Assembly: GCA_033439765.1 (NCBI GenBank)
Contig: JAULSN010000003.1
Location: forward strand, 4,278,001-4,342,000
Direction of reading: 5' to 3'
Source: Lasiosphaeria ovina
Lineage: Eukaryota > Ascomycota > Sordariomycetes > Sordariales > Lasiosphaeriaceae
Length of the DNA: 64,000 nt
In this document: piece by piece, positions 34,927-45,995 of the stretch
Numbering within the stretch: position 1 is the first letter of the stretch
How the letters are laid out: every line of letters begins with the position of its first letter
Notes under the pieces: model-generated
Told to the model about the DNA's origin: nothing
Seen by the model: the letters and a program-made list of their open reading frames with translations, nothing else
The model's database searches: none
Position numbers and translations under genes: made by a program

Positions 34927-36773
34927 CTAATATCCTAACCCGCATCCAGCCGTCAGCGGTATGCCTCCAACCGAAGGGCTTGTGTCGCCATTTTTCAGCT
35001 TCTTATCCGCCTCCTTCTTCGCCTCCTCCACCTTCTTCGGGTCCGCACAGAAACACACGGCCTTGCCCGCCTTGAGACAGACGCACTCAGCAGGCGCGGC
35101 AAACGAGCCTCCCGTACGGCTGGCACCGCCGGGCACCTCGTAAAAGGGCGGGATCATATACTCGAGCGGGCTGGGCTGCGGGCTCAGCATGGCCAGCGTG
35201 TCGAGGCCGCCGTAGTCGGACGCGCCGAACCCTTCGAACCGCAGCTTCCACGTCGTCGGAAACGGCACCATCTCGTCCCACGCCGCCGTCAGGTACGTGT
35301 CCGCCGCCGGGCTCAGCACGCCGTCGCTGAACACGTCGCGCCACTTCGCCACGTCGGCCTCGCTCTTCGCTTCCGCGATCAGCGTCTCCACCGTGTGCGC
35401 GATCGCCTTGACCCGCTGCGGCGCCATGTAGTTGCCGTACGTCTCGGCGGCGGACCCGATCCGCACCCGCTTCAGCCGCCCCTGCGTGTCGTGGCCCCGC
35501 CGCAGGTTCTTGAGCTCCGCGAGCGCTTTCACCATGGTCGTGATGGTGAGAACTGTGAGGTGCTGCGGGTGGTACGCGGCGTATTTCTCGGTGAAGCTCG
35601 ACCGGTGCGCGAGGAACTCGTTGTCCCAGGGTCTTGTAGTGGCCGGCCCGTTTTGCTTGCTGCTGCTGTTTCTGCTGCCGTTGGTTGTGCTGGTGGTGGT
35701 GGTGGTGGAGGCGGCGTCGGGTTCGGGTTCGGGGTTCTGCGAGGTTTCAGTCAGTCGGTCGTTGCATGCCCGTCAGGGGATGGAGTGGAAGAAAAAGGGC
35801 AAGCTCACGGTATCGCAGACAATGGTCTGGCCCTGCTGCACGGTAAACAGAACCGTCTCGGGGCGGCTCTTGTCGACCACGTCGTGCTTCTTGGTTGCCA
35901 CGCGCACCACGGGCGTCTTGGAGCTCTTGCGCTGCGCCTCCAGCACGAGCTTCTTGATATCGTCGTCGATCTTCTGCTGGCTCGTCTCGGCCGACGGCTC
36001 CGCAAACACGAGCCGCTGGATCCGCAGCCAGTCGCACTCGGGCTTGGTCTCCGCCGACGACGACGACGACGACGACGATGCTACCATCCCGTCGGCGGCC
36101 GCCGCGCCAGCCTTCTTGCGCGCCGTGTCCTTGTCGGCTGCCTGCTTGTACAAGCTGCCGAGGAACATATCGAGCACCGACGTGAAGGCCGCCACGGTGT
36201 TGTAGGCGTTGTCGAGGCCGACGAGCAGGAAGATGGCGGCCGCCCGCTCCGCGTCGCCTTCCGTCTTGAGGATCTGCGCCGCGATCTTGAACCCCAGCTC
36301 CTCCATGTGGTTCCGGCCGCTGCCGCCGCCTGCGAACAGCCACCTGCCGAGCGACAGCACCTTGCGCGTCGGCCACGACCTGTCGGCCGACGCGACGTGG
36401 CCCTTGGCGAGCGTCAGGTTGTACAGGAACGTCATGGAGTCGGTGAAGGCCTTGCGCCGCTTGAGCACCTTGGTCTTGTCGGCGTTGTACGACAGGTAGA
36501 TCTGGCAGTTGGTGATGTGCTGGTAGATCTCGTCCTCCGAGTACGGCGCCGACAAGTTGTCTCTGTCCCGGAGCAGGTGCCCAAAGCCCAGGAAGTCGGC
36601 GACAAACCGCGTGACGACGGGGATGGCAAAGTCCTTGATGATGTCGATCTGGTAGATCTTCCGCTCGGGACTGGGGCCCATGGTGATGTATTCTCGCAGG
36701 ATCATGCTCCGCATCCGGCTGAGCAGGTAATCGACCAAGTCCGAGTGCTTCTGGTCAATGTCGACCGCCGGGA

Positions 36774-36817
<44 letters not shown>

Positions 36818-39329
36818 CCTGCCGGCGGGGGCTCGAGAACTTTCTGGATCGGCTTGGGCAGCTCCGCGAGATGCAGCAGGGCTGGGTGGACGATGGCGCC
36901 CGACGCGTCCTGGAGCAGGGCCCTGATCTCGGGAAACGTCTTCAGGTACAAGGGCTTGGCCGGCTTCTTCGGCTCGGAGTCTGTGATGTCGAAGACGTCA
37001 GCCTCCGTCTTGCGGCCCCGCCAGTCTGTCTTCGCAGCCTTGGCGAGCTTCATCTGGAATCCGGCCGCGTAGCCCTGCTCCTCGGCAAAGTTGGCATTGG
37101 TCTGCGACGTGTAGAACGGATGGAAGAAACGAATCGAGTCGGACGGAAACCACTCTGGGAAGCCCCGCTGCAGCAGCCGGTGGAAGACGGAGCTCTTGAG
37201 CACGTCGTTGTCGGGGGTCACCTCCTTCATACCCCACGAGGTGAGCGAGTTGGTGTTCCAGTCGACCGTGTAGAAGCGGTCCGACCGGACCAGCGTGATG
37301 GCATCCGAGAAGATGGCCGCCCAGAGCGCCGAGTCGAGGTCGCTCGGGCCAGGATCGGCATTCATATCCCCGTCCGACTCGCAGAAGACGCCCGGGTATA
37401 GCTCCACCTTGTCTGGATGCTCGTAGAGATCGCGCAGCGCATTCTGGATGCCGTCGTGTTTCGAGATGTCCTCAAAGGTCTGGTGGCGCTTGAGGCCAAA
37501 GAACTCGCGGAAGTCGTTGAGCGTCCCTATTTCCCACTTGCGGGCCTGGAGAATGCCCATAATCTCAACCGCCTTGAGAGACTTGGGCACATTCTTGGGA
37601 CCGAAGTTGGAAATGGGGTCGTCCATGGCCGCCGTCAGCTCATTGACCATGTCCTGGTCGTTGAAGAGACCCGTCACGGTGTTCCGCTTGAAAGAGCGCT
37701 TTCCGGTTGGGTCGTTGTGCAGCCCAAACACCTGCTCACAGGGCTCCACAGGCCTGCCCTTCTGCTGATCTTCTCTGACCTGGTGCATCAGCTGGAGGAA
37801 CTGGGGCAAGCTGGTTTCCTTTGGGTCCCAGCTGGCGTCTTTTTTGAACATCTCCCGCATCAAAGCCTCGGTGTAGACCTCATCCTCGTTCGAGATGGCG
37901 CAGTGGAATCGATAGAGCAGGTTGAACTCGACCGTCACCTGGTTTCCGATGCCGCGCGAGACCGTCTTGGAGGCCGTCTCATGGACGCGCGGATCGAGAG
38001 TGAAGTTGGTGTTGTACTTGTGAAAGCCCATCAGCGCTCGGAGGTAGTCGTGGATCGAGACCTGGATGTACATGCCGCACGTGATGAGGCGTGCAGTATT
38101 AAACAAGTCGTCATCGAGCTTATCCCAGGCGGCATCGTACTGCGCGTAGAACTCGTCAACCTTGCCAGGTTCCGGCTCATCGGCGTACGCGAGCTTTTTG
38201 AGCGCCTTAGCCGCTGCCGTGTACTCTGAAGTCTCTTTCCGCCCCGTCTTCTCAAACACCTCGTTGACAGCCTTGAAGGCGTCCTCGGCACGCTGGTATT
38301 CTTTCGTGCCCTTGTTCTTGACGAAAAGGTTCGCGGCGGCCAGGGGCTTGGGCTTGGTGAACTTGTCGGGGATGGAAAAGCGGCCATTCTCGTTGATGCG
38401 GCGGAGCTGCGTTGCCGCATAGTTGTGGTAGCGATTGTAGAGCACCAGCATGATGCACACTCCCGGCGGCTGTCTCAGCAGTCTGTCCTCGGCAAAGGTA
38501 TCGGGCTTGAGCAAGCCGAGCTTGTATGTATCGTCCCGGACCTTGCGTTGCATCTCTTCGGTGAAGCCGTATAGCGGAGATAGGTCGAGGTAAGAGGACG
38601 CGTCGCTGATGGCCTTGTCCTTGTCGTTGGTCCTGAAGATGTCGTGGATGATGATGGTGGCATGGTAGATGAGCATGCTGGACAGGCCCGACGTACTCGG
38701 CCTGACTTTCTCTCTGGCCATCAGGCGATCGAAGAGGTCGCCAGGATCCGGAAGAGCTCCGAGGGGTGCCGTCTGGGCTGGGACCGTCTTGGCGTAGGGG
38801 GCGCCGGCCTGGCCCAGCTGGGGGTGAAGAACACTGTTGAACCGGCCATCTGCCGTCCGGTACTTGAAGGCACCGCCGAGATATGACAAGGGCGGGTGGA
38901 GCATGCGCTCGTACTTGGCCTTGACATCTTTCTCAATGAAATTGGCCCGGAGTTCACTGTCGTTTAGGAGTGAACCGATGAGCGGGGCGGCGGCCACCTT
39001 GTCCAGGCCCTTGCCAGCAACTAGACCCTTGACCACTGTGGCGATATTTGGGACGTTCTTGAAGGTCAAGATCTTTTCCATGTCCTTGACCCATCCAAGC
39101 TTCGGAACATGCTTGTTCTGTGTTGATGAGATCAGCAACTAGCCAGAAACAGGATCAAAGGGGGGAAAAGAAAACATACTCCAATGAGGGCATCGCCGTG
39201 GAAACGGGCAACAACTTTGGACTGCCCATTCTGGAGCGCAGCAGTCAGCGCCTCCATCTCGGCAGTCTTGTTGCTCTTGCTCGGCGAGGAGCTGCCATTG
39301 AGGAGGGGCCGCTGTGTCTCGGACGACAT
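34927..39329 (-). CDS. Ppo / linoleate diol synthase-like fatty-acid dioxygenase fused to a cysteine-less P450 domain
   Basis: Three exons, 39329-39180, 39117-35809 and 35736-34927, give 1422 residues, longer than the usual 1050-1170. The N-terminal heme dioxygenase has the distal His208 in IIIHDIFRTND, and YRFH with Tyr452 (radical) and proximal His455, so 8R- or 10R-dioxygenation of linoleate is expected. About 75 extra residues (roughly 300-385) sit inside this domain. After a Q14 run comes the P450-like half: DLVDYLLSRMRSMILREY, VGLDNAYNTVAAFTSVLD (I-helix), and LVLEAQRKS (ExxR). The heme-binding loop is replaced by a Thr/Ser/Asn-rich stretch, and where the family has GPHxCLG this protein reads AAYHPQHLTVLTITTMVKAL, with no cysteine. 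PpoC-type 10R-dioxygenases also lack this cysteine, so it may make oxylipin signals without diol synthesis. Cysteines recur only in the tail. Confidence 0.88.
36054..36081. repeat. serine-run trinucleotide repeat in the oxygenase gene
   Basis: Tandem gac/acg triplets on the plus strand encode a serine run on the minus strand, within a variable loop of the P450-like half. Confidence 0.8.
36775..36816. repeat. (CTG)14 repeat encoding polyglutamine
   Basis: Fourteen perfect CTG triplets on the plus strand read as CAG on the coding strand and give 14 glutamines in the linker between the dioxygenase and P450-like halves of the oxygenase. Purity suggests that the length varies among strains. Confidence 0.95.
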
Positions 39330-40562
39330 GGTGGGCAGGCGTGTAAGAGTCTGATTACGGGGCAAGAAGGATTCACACGAGAGAACAAATCCCAAGAAAA
39401 CGAAACGAAATGAGGGTTAAAGCATGAGCGAAGAAGGGCTAGCAGAGCTCCCTTGAAATCAGCATCAGGTATCAGGTCAGGTCAGGTCACGACCGCCAGG
39501 ACTGAAGAGGGATGTGAGCTACATGTACTTCCTGGTGGGCCCTCTCCCATCGGCACCGTATTCATGGTGAGGCACACGCAAGCACAAAAATATGCACGTT
39601 TTATGGACGTAGCCTGCCTTTGGAAACCGGACCGGCGCTGAGGCTTGCGCTCCAATGCACCCCACGAACCATTCCCAGAAGAAAACCCAATATTTCGATC
39701 CAATTAGTCCCAATAATCAAGCAAACCGCATGGTTGGCACCTATTGGAGCCAAAGCTAGGGGGCGAAGACTAAAGGTCTGGAGTCTGGACTTGCGGCGAC
39801 AAGGGTGTCGCCCTCAGCTCCATCCTACTTGCATTTGCTAGTCGGGCCTGATGAGGACTAGCCGGCCGCCGTCTAGAGCGCCTAGACTTGGAATCGGGCT
39901 GGGGATTTCAATGTTTGGCGGCTAGCCTTTCAAATAGGACTAGCGGGACAGCTCTCAGCGAGCTGAAACCCCCCCCCCTCTGGGCTATCGAATTACTGTA
40001 TGCAGCTGATGCAGCTTCTGGGCCCGATGGAACCATTTCTCATCTCATTTCATGGCGCCTGGCACACGGGACTCACACTCGGTTCAGGACTCAAACATTA
40101 CCTCTGAGGCTCTTCTCACTAGCCCCGTGCAAACCGCCTCGCTGCGACCAAGTTCATAGAATCGTCATGCCGATGATGGAGGCAACGGCTAGCATGTGAT
40201 GAAAACATTGCTTGCTCCACACCAAACATTGATATGCCAGCGGGTGATAACTAAGGTACGAACTAATACTCTTCTACTCTAGGTTGGTAGTTGGTACTTG
40301 CCGTGCATGCTAGCAGAGCCTGAGAGAACCGTTTTCTCGTCTATTCTTATCGTACGTTTGTTGTGTTCAAACAAGCCGCTCGCAGACAGCAATAATATCC
40401 CAAAACCATGATAACCGTTTACCTCCACCCCAACTTCCAACAAGCATGAAAGGCATGCCCAATGCTCCCTCAAAATAGTAGTACAATACAATATTACCAC
40501 TGTAACCAACACGGCCATCTGTCTAATAACAGTCACAACCTTTTGGCGCTATGAAATACAAA
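39330..40562. other. promoter of the oxygenase gene and 3' region of SWR1
   Basis: About 1.2 kb with no supported gene. The part nearest 39330 is the probable oxygenase promoter. A ggtcaggtcaggtcacgac direct repeat lies near 39473-39490, and a ctaaggtacg motif near 40251. Confidence 0.45.
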
Positions 40563-43500
40563 TCAGCGCTTCCTTGTGTCTTTGCCCCTTTTCTTGCTCT
40601 TCTTCTTGTCCTTGGGCAGGTCCAGCGGCACATCTTTCAGCGCCTCTGCCATGAAGCTGAGCATGTAATCGTCGATCGTGCACACGGGCTTGCCAAAGGC
40701 ACTATACTCGACCTCTATCGAGCCATCCGTAATAGCGACGTCGTCCTGCGGCACCTCTTGAGCGGACATGACAAAGAGACCGAGACCAGACCGACCCGGC
40801 TCCGCAATGATGCCTGTACTTGGTGTCCCTTGACGAACACTCGATACACCCGATGCGCTGCCGCCGGGGGTCGGTTGCTGCTCGAGGAAGTCGGCATCGT
40901 CTTGCTGTATCTCCTTCTCCGCCAGACGTGCCGCAGCCACGTCCTCTGTATCCTCGGCTTGTTCAAGAGCACGCCCGACTTGTCGCGGGTTGCTGCTCTG
41001 CACGCCGCCGAGGACCTTGTCCATCGCAGCATTGGCCGCGATGTCGTTCTCATTGGCTGATACCTCGCCCGTGCTGTTGACCACGTCGCGCACCGATATC
41101 TTGTTGAAGTAGTCGGTTGTAAACTCGCCCTCTTGGATGACGACGTCGTCGAGCATCTGCTTCTGACTGGCTTTGCGGAGGATGTTGGCTTCGATTGTGT
41201 GCTCGCTAACCAGCCGGTAGATGTGCACGTCACGCGTCTGCCCGATGCGGTGGCATCGGTCTTGGCATTGCTTGTCCATGGCGGGATTCCAATCCTGGTC
41301 GTAGAAGATGACCGTGTCAGCACCCGTGAGGTTGATGCCAAGGCCGCCCGACCGCGTGGATAGAATGAAACAGAGGATGCGCTGATCGTGATTGAAGCGG
41401 TCAGTTAGGATTTGCCGCTGCTCCACCTTTGTCGAGCCATCGAGACGGAGATACTTGTGTCCATGGATGTTGAGAAACTGCTCAAGGATGTCGAGGACCT
41501 TGGTCATCTGGGTGAAGATCAGGGCTCGGTGGCCACCAGCTTGAAGCTTGCGCAGAAGCCTGTCAAGGGCCTGAAGTTTGCCACAGTCGTATTGCAGGAG
41601 CCTCTTGTCCGGAAATTGTATGGTTAGCCGCATACGAGCTTCGTGCCATGGGTCAACCGGCGCCTCCTTCGGCATGTACGGCGCGTACTTTACAGGCGCC
41701 GACAACTTCAGGTCCTCGTCCTGGAAGGCCTCGATCCCTTTTGTCCCCAGTAAGAACTTATTTAGGTCGCCAGTTACGACGGCAGGAGTGACGCATGCAA
41801 ACTTTGTGATTGTCATCTCCATCGACGCTGCACGTTGTTGGAGGGTCGGAATGGCGTTATGCAGCAGAAACGAGTCCTCCTCGAACCAGCTCATGATCTT
41901 CTGGGGCACCTTGGGCCGCTGCTTGTACGGCCGCCTTTGGGTGTCGAGCGTCAAAAGATCGATGAGGCGCTTGCCATATATTGGACGCTTTTGGCGGCGC
42001 AATGCGTTGATGTAGACGCAGTGTTGCAGCTCCTCGAAGCGGCCCCACCTTGCCGCGCTTTCCAAAAATACAATATTTGACTTGACCGTCGCAGGGTCCA
42101 AGACGGTAGACCCATTCTTGGCTCGTATCTTCTGTGCTTCCCTAAGGTCGAGTAGGATGCGATGTGAGCTCAGTTGAGCAATGCGGTCCGTGTGCAAGTC
42201 CGACAAACCCTCGTTTCTGGTTGGTATCATGTTGAGAAAGTCGAGGCTGACAAGGCTCATAGGTTTCACAGCCAGCAGTTTATTTCTGATGATGTGCTCC
42301 TTGACCTCGAATGCGACAGGCACCGATCGTTGCATGCGGAAGGACGTCATGATAGGGCGATCGACGAACAGGTCAGGGTGGTTGCACACTTTCCTCAGCT
42401 GCATCAGACAGTTGATGATGGACATATAGTTGCCGGACTCTAGTGTCGTGCGGGTGTCGTTGCGAGAGAGAAACCCATCGTACAATTCTCGCTGGCGTTT
42501 GGACAGGCGGCAGAACTCGACATGCTCGTATTTGCCAGGCATTTGCTTCTCGACGTCTGCCTTCAACCGACGAAGGAGGTAGGGTCGAAGGACTTTGTGG
42601 AGCTTAGCGATGATTGCGCGCGCTTCGTCGTCCAGTTGCTCTCGCCCGTTCTCGAGGATCTGGGACTCGGGCCTGGCAAACCAGTTGTGGAATTCCCTGA
42701 GGTCGACAAACCCGCCTTCGCCGTTCTCTGGGGGAGCCAAAAAGTACAACAGTGACCAAAGCTCCGTCAGGTTGTTTTGGAGAGGTGTGCCGGTGAGAAG
42801 CAATCGAGCCTGCGTGTTGAACCCTAGCAGTGTCTGCCATCTTTGGGACTTGAAGTTCTTGATGTTGTGAGCTTCGTCGAGGATCATGTAATGCCAGCGC
42901 CTCCGTCTGAACACCTGCTGGTCCTGAAGTACCATCTGGTAAGAGGTGATGCACACGTTCCAGATATCGTCGTTGTTCCACCCCTGTCGCTTTCTCTTTC
43001 GCTCCTCCTGGTTGCCATAATAGGTCAGGATTTTGAAGCCGGGGCACCACTTCTTAAACTCCATTTCCCAATTGAGCATGACGCTTGTCGGCACAATCAC
43101 GAGATGAGGGCCCCAGACCTCATGGTGGCAGGCGAGATGCGCCAGGAGGGCGATGGTTTGTATTGTTTTACCAAGGCCCATCTCGTCGGCGAGAATGCCG
43201 TTGGTCTTGTTGGCATACAATGCTGCAAGCCAATCCAGCCCATGGTGTTGGTATTCGCGCAGGGTTCCGCGCAGAAGCGAGGGAATCTCGGTCTTCGGCA
43301 CTGTCGGTTGAGGTGAAGTTGACCTGCTGTCCGTCTTGGGTACATTCAGGAGTGAGGCCGACGCGGGTGTTTCAGTATCGGTGGGTTTGGTGTCATCTGA
43401 GGCCCGCGGCGATTGGCTTCGCGATGGGCTATGCGGATTAGTCGTAGCGTCAGTGTTCGGGCTTCGATCTTGCCCGTTAGGGGGTGCCTCTGTGATCTCG

Positions 43501-45995
43501 ACATCTGGAACTTCTCCGCGAGACGGCTCAACTAGGGCGGGCGCATCGGTCATCGAAATGTCCTCTGCAGCGCCCAGAACATTCTGCTCCGCATTCCACT
43601 GGGCTGAGGACTGGGCTGTAGAAGGTAGACACGCTCCAGAGGATGTAGGGAGCAGGCCAGGCGAGCTCCGGTGTAGGTCGTCCGCCTCAGAAGGGTGTTC
43701 GGTCCGCGCTTGGTCATCCCTGTTTATTAGAGCAGGGGTCTGGTACGCACCCTCTTCGTCGTCGCCTTTTGTTGACCTCCCACCCACACTTTCGGGCATT
43801 GGCGCGCGAGGATCACCGGATATGTCGGCTTCGTTCAACTGACCGTCCGGTTCCCGAGAGGACTCAGTGGGTATATCGGCGTCAGCCATGCCAATGTCCT
43901 CCATATGGCCGGTCTCGCTCGGGGTGGCATCTTGCAGCTTCTTCAGCTCCGATTTTTTGAAGAAGAGCCCGAGCAGACCGGTTGGCTCATCCTCTGAATC
44001 TTCACCCTCACTACCTGAACTGGGACCACCCTCGTCGCCTCCCTCCTCTGATTCATCATCAGTGGAACCAAGGTCATCGTCCATGTCTATGGACTCGTCG
44101 CTTGTATCGTCGTCGCCGTCGTCGTCGCCGTCGTCGTCGTCGTCGTCATCGTCGTCTATTTTGCCGTTGGCGAGCTTGTTGACAGAATCCAGGTTGGCAG
44201 GCAACGTTTCGCCTTCGTCACCGTTTGTTTCCAATGCAGGCAAGTTGGCGTACTTGGCTTGAAGTTGGGCTTGGCTGAGGTCCTCATCCGACAGGACGGA
44301 GTCCTTATCTTCATCGTCAGATGAGCTGGACATATTACTCTCGTCAGCTCCTGACCGGGATCTGGACTCTTCATCGGCATCATCGTCAAGATCGTCCTCA
44401 TCCTCGTCCTCCATACCCGAGATCATATCGTCATTGTCCTCTGAATATTCGGTTGGGTCTTCGGTGCCGAGCCGCGCTTGTCTCTGCTGCAGTTTCTGTT
44501 CAGAAATGTTGACAGCCTGGTTGAGTGCATCCTTCACCCGGCGCTGCTCCTTGGCCTCCCATTCAACCAACCTCCTGCGATTGATCTCAACCTTGACATT
44601 ATCCCACGTGCCCGCAACGGCTCTGGTGACTTGGCGCCACCGTGTCCTGGACCTCTCTATCTGCTCCAGTTCTACCTCTTCTGCCGTTTTGGGCTGGGGA
44701 TTTCGACGCCTCCACTCCGCCTCGCAGGCAAGGGCAAGGCGCTTCGCGGAGGCGCGATGCCGCTGCTGTTCGATAACCAGCAGCTTCCGGAAGTTGGTCA
44801 TGGCTTTTGTGAGATGGTCGGTGTGCGTCCACTGCCTTGGCGGTTCTTCAGCAGCCTCCGGCTCAAACACAGAGCACTTGTTCGAGGCCAGAATGCCGCC
44901 CGGCTCGATCTCCTTTTCGACTCGTAGCAGAACTAGAGCATCCTGCCTAGCCATGTCATCTGTATAGCGCGGGCCGTCTTCAGAAGGCAGCAAGAGACCG
45001 CCCTCCTCGACGGGGATACTTAGCGCCCGTTCTATGTATTGTTCAAATGTAGGCCCGAGCTTGGGACGTATGTTCGCTTGGTCGCGGTGGACGAGGGGAA
45101 TGGTTGTCAGTGGGGGCCTAGGTCGAGATTTTGAACGGGGGGTGCTGCGTAAGGCACCAGGAGAGGTGTTGTCGCCATTATTCTCGTTATTGTCACGAGC
45201 GTGGCGCATTGAGCGACGCGTACCGGCCGATGGCCTTGTGGGGGTGGCAGGACGTCTTGGGGAGAGTGATCGTCGACGGGTTCGTGCATTGGACTTCTTT
45301 TCTGGCGCCGCCGGCTTAGGTGTAGGAAGCTTGGTGGAAGACGTTTTCATCGGGACGTGTTTACTTGAGGATAGCGGGCGCTTTGATGGGACGGAAGATG
45401 GGGTCTGGTTCGTGGCGGAACTGTGGCCGTTGGTAGATGCATACCGGTTCTTTGGAGGGCTGGCCTGGGCGCCATGCAAAGATCTCCTTGTTATCCTCTT
45501 GTCGCCACGTTGAAGCTCCAAGGGCACAGTATTAATGCGTCCCGACTTGCGGCGGCCGTCACCTGCCATAAAGGATGAGGGGCCTTCGGCCTCCACCTTC
45601 TTCCACGGTGGCGACTCGGGTTTCGGGCGGCGCGCCGAGTTGTCGGGCGTCGTGTCGCGGACGCGGCGGCGTTTAGCAGGCCGCTCTGCATCCGTGACTT
45701 CGGAATCGCGCATGCGGTTGCCGCTGCCATTGACGCGGGAACGCCCCTCGGCTGGGCTTTGATGGTCTGTGGCGACTTCAAAACCTTCACGGCCATCACG
45801 GCCATCACGGCCATCACGGCCATCACGGCCTCGAACGGGGGAATTCTCATAGGACAGAAACTGCGTCTCGTCGGGCTCGGAGAGTTCGGAGTCGTGTGAA
45901 GATGCCGGGCGGTGGTGGTTATTGTCGCTATTTTCGCCGTTATGGGCAGCAGCCAGGTCCGCGTGTGTTTGGACGGGCGACGCGATCTCCGTCAT
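40563..45995 (-). CDS. swr1: SWR1 chromatin-remodelling ATPase
   Basis: A single long exon; the first true ATG is at 45995 (MTEIASPVQ), giving 1810 residues. The N-terminal third is disordered and contains basic and acidic tracts, including a GRD repeat coded by a 9-bp tandem repeat and a long Asp run. An HSA domain lies at about 395-490 (TKAMTNFRKLLVIEQQRH). The Snf2 ATPase starts about residue 910: DEMGLGKTIQT (Walker A), DEAH as ILDEAHNIKN, and the second RecA lobe with YLRLDGSTKVEQR, TRSGGLGINL and QCQDRCHRIGQ. The split ATPase with a long insert is typical of the INO80/SWR1 group; the HSA order and QLRKVCNHPDLF fit SWR1, which exchanges H2A-H2B for H2A.Z-H2B. No intron was found. It shares a divergent promoter with the NDUFB8 gene. 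Confidence 0.92.
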   Translation of the reverse strand: MTEIASPVQTHADLAAAHNGENSDNNHHRPASSHDSELSEPDETQFLSYENSPVRGRDGRDGRDGRDGREGFEVATDHQSPAEGRSRVNGSGNRMRDSEVTDAERPAKRRRVRDTTPDNSARRPKPESPPWKKVEAEGPSSFMAGDGRRKSGRINTVPLELQRGDKRITRRSLHGAQASPPKNRYASTNGHSSATNQTPSSVPSKRPLSSSKHVPMKTSSTKLPTPKPAAPEKKSNARTRRRSLSPRRPATPTRPSAGTRRSMRHARDNNENNGDNTSPGALRSTPRSKSRPRPPLTTIPLVHRDQANIRPKLGPTFEQYIERALSIPVEEGGLLLPSEDGPRYTDDMARQDALVLLRVEKEIEPGGILASNKCSVFEPEAAEEPPRQWTHTDHLTKAMTNFRKLLVIEQQRHRASAKRLALACEAEWRRRNPQPKTAEEVELEQIERSRTRWRQVTRAVAGTWDNVKVEINRRRLVEWEAKEQRRVKDALNQAVNISEQKLQQRQARLGTEDPTEYSEDNDDMISGMEDEDEDDLDDDADEESRSRSGADESNMSSSSDDEDKDSVLSDEDLSQAQLQAKYANLPALETNGDEGETLPANLDSVNKLANGKIDDDDDDDDDGDDDGDDDTSDESIDMDDDLGSTDDESEEGGDEGGPSSGSEGEDSEDEPTGLLGLFFKKSELKKLQDATPSETGHMEDIGMADADIPTESSREPDGQLNEADISGDPRAPMPESVGGRSTKGDDEEGAYQTPALINRDDQARTEHPSEADDLHRSSPGLLPTSSGACLPSTAQSSAQWNAEQNVLGAAEDISMTDAPALVEPSRGEVPDVEITEAPPNGQDRSPNTDATTNPHSPSRSQSPRASDDTKPTDTETPASASLLNVPKTDSRSTSPQPTVPKTEIPSLLRGTLREYQHHGLDWLAALYANKTNGILADEMGLGKTIQTIALLAHLACHHEVWGPHLVIVPTSVMLNWEMEFKKWCPGFKILTYYGNQEERKRKRQGWNNDDIWNVCITSYQMVLQDQQVFRRRRWHYMILDEAHNIKNFKSQRWQTLLGFNTQARLLLTGTPLQNNLTELWSLLYFLAPPENGEGGFVDLREFHNWFARPESQILENGREQLDDEARAIIAKLHKVLRPYLLRRLKADVEKQMPGKYEHVEFCRLSKRQRELYDGFLSRNDTRTTLESGNYMSIINCLMQLRKVCNHPDLFVDRPIMTSFRMQRSVPVAFEVKEHIIRNKLLAVKPMSLVSLDFLNMIPTRNEGLSDLHTDRIAQLSSHRILLDLREAQKIRAKNGSTVLDPATVKSNIVFLESAARWGRFEELQHCVYINALRRQKRPIYGKRLIDLLTLDTQRRPYKQRPKVPQKIMSWFEEDSFLLHNAIPTLQQRAASMEMTITKFACVTPAVVTGDLNKFLLGTKGIEAFQDEDLKLSAPVKYAPYMPKEAPVDPWHEARMRLTIQFPDKRLLQYDCGKLQALDRLLRKLQAGGHRALIFTQMTKVLDILEQFLNIHGHKYLRLDGSTKVEQRQILTDRFNHDQRILCFILSTRSGGLGINLTGADTVIFYDQDWNPAMDKQCQDRCHRIGQTRDVHIYRLVSEHTIEANILRKASQKQMLDDVVIQEGEFTTDYFNKISVRDVVNSTGEVSANENDIAANAAMDKVLGGVQSSNPRQVGRALEQAEDTEDVAAARLAEKEIQQDDADFLEQQPTPGGSASGVSSVRQGTPSTGIIAEPGRSGLGLFVMSAQEVPQDDVAITDGSIEVEYSAFGKPVCTIDDYMLSFMAEALKDVPLDLPKDKKKSKKRGKDTRKR
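45786..45830. repeat. 9-bp tandem repeat (ggccatcac) in SWR1
   Basis: Four perfect ggccatcac units encode the repeated Arg-Asp-Gly peptide in the disordered N-terminus of SWR1. Unit size is a multiple of three, so copy number can change without frameshift. Confidence 0.9.

Noticed and set aside
35395..37401. A 668-codon open frame on the plus strand across the oxygenase gene
   Set aside because: It is the antisense shadow of a GC-rich gene: Val/Leu/Arg-rich, no domain, and lying opposite conserved dioxygenase and P450 segments.
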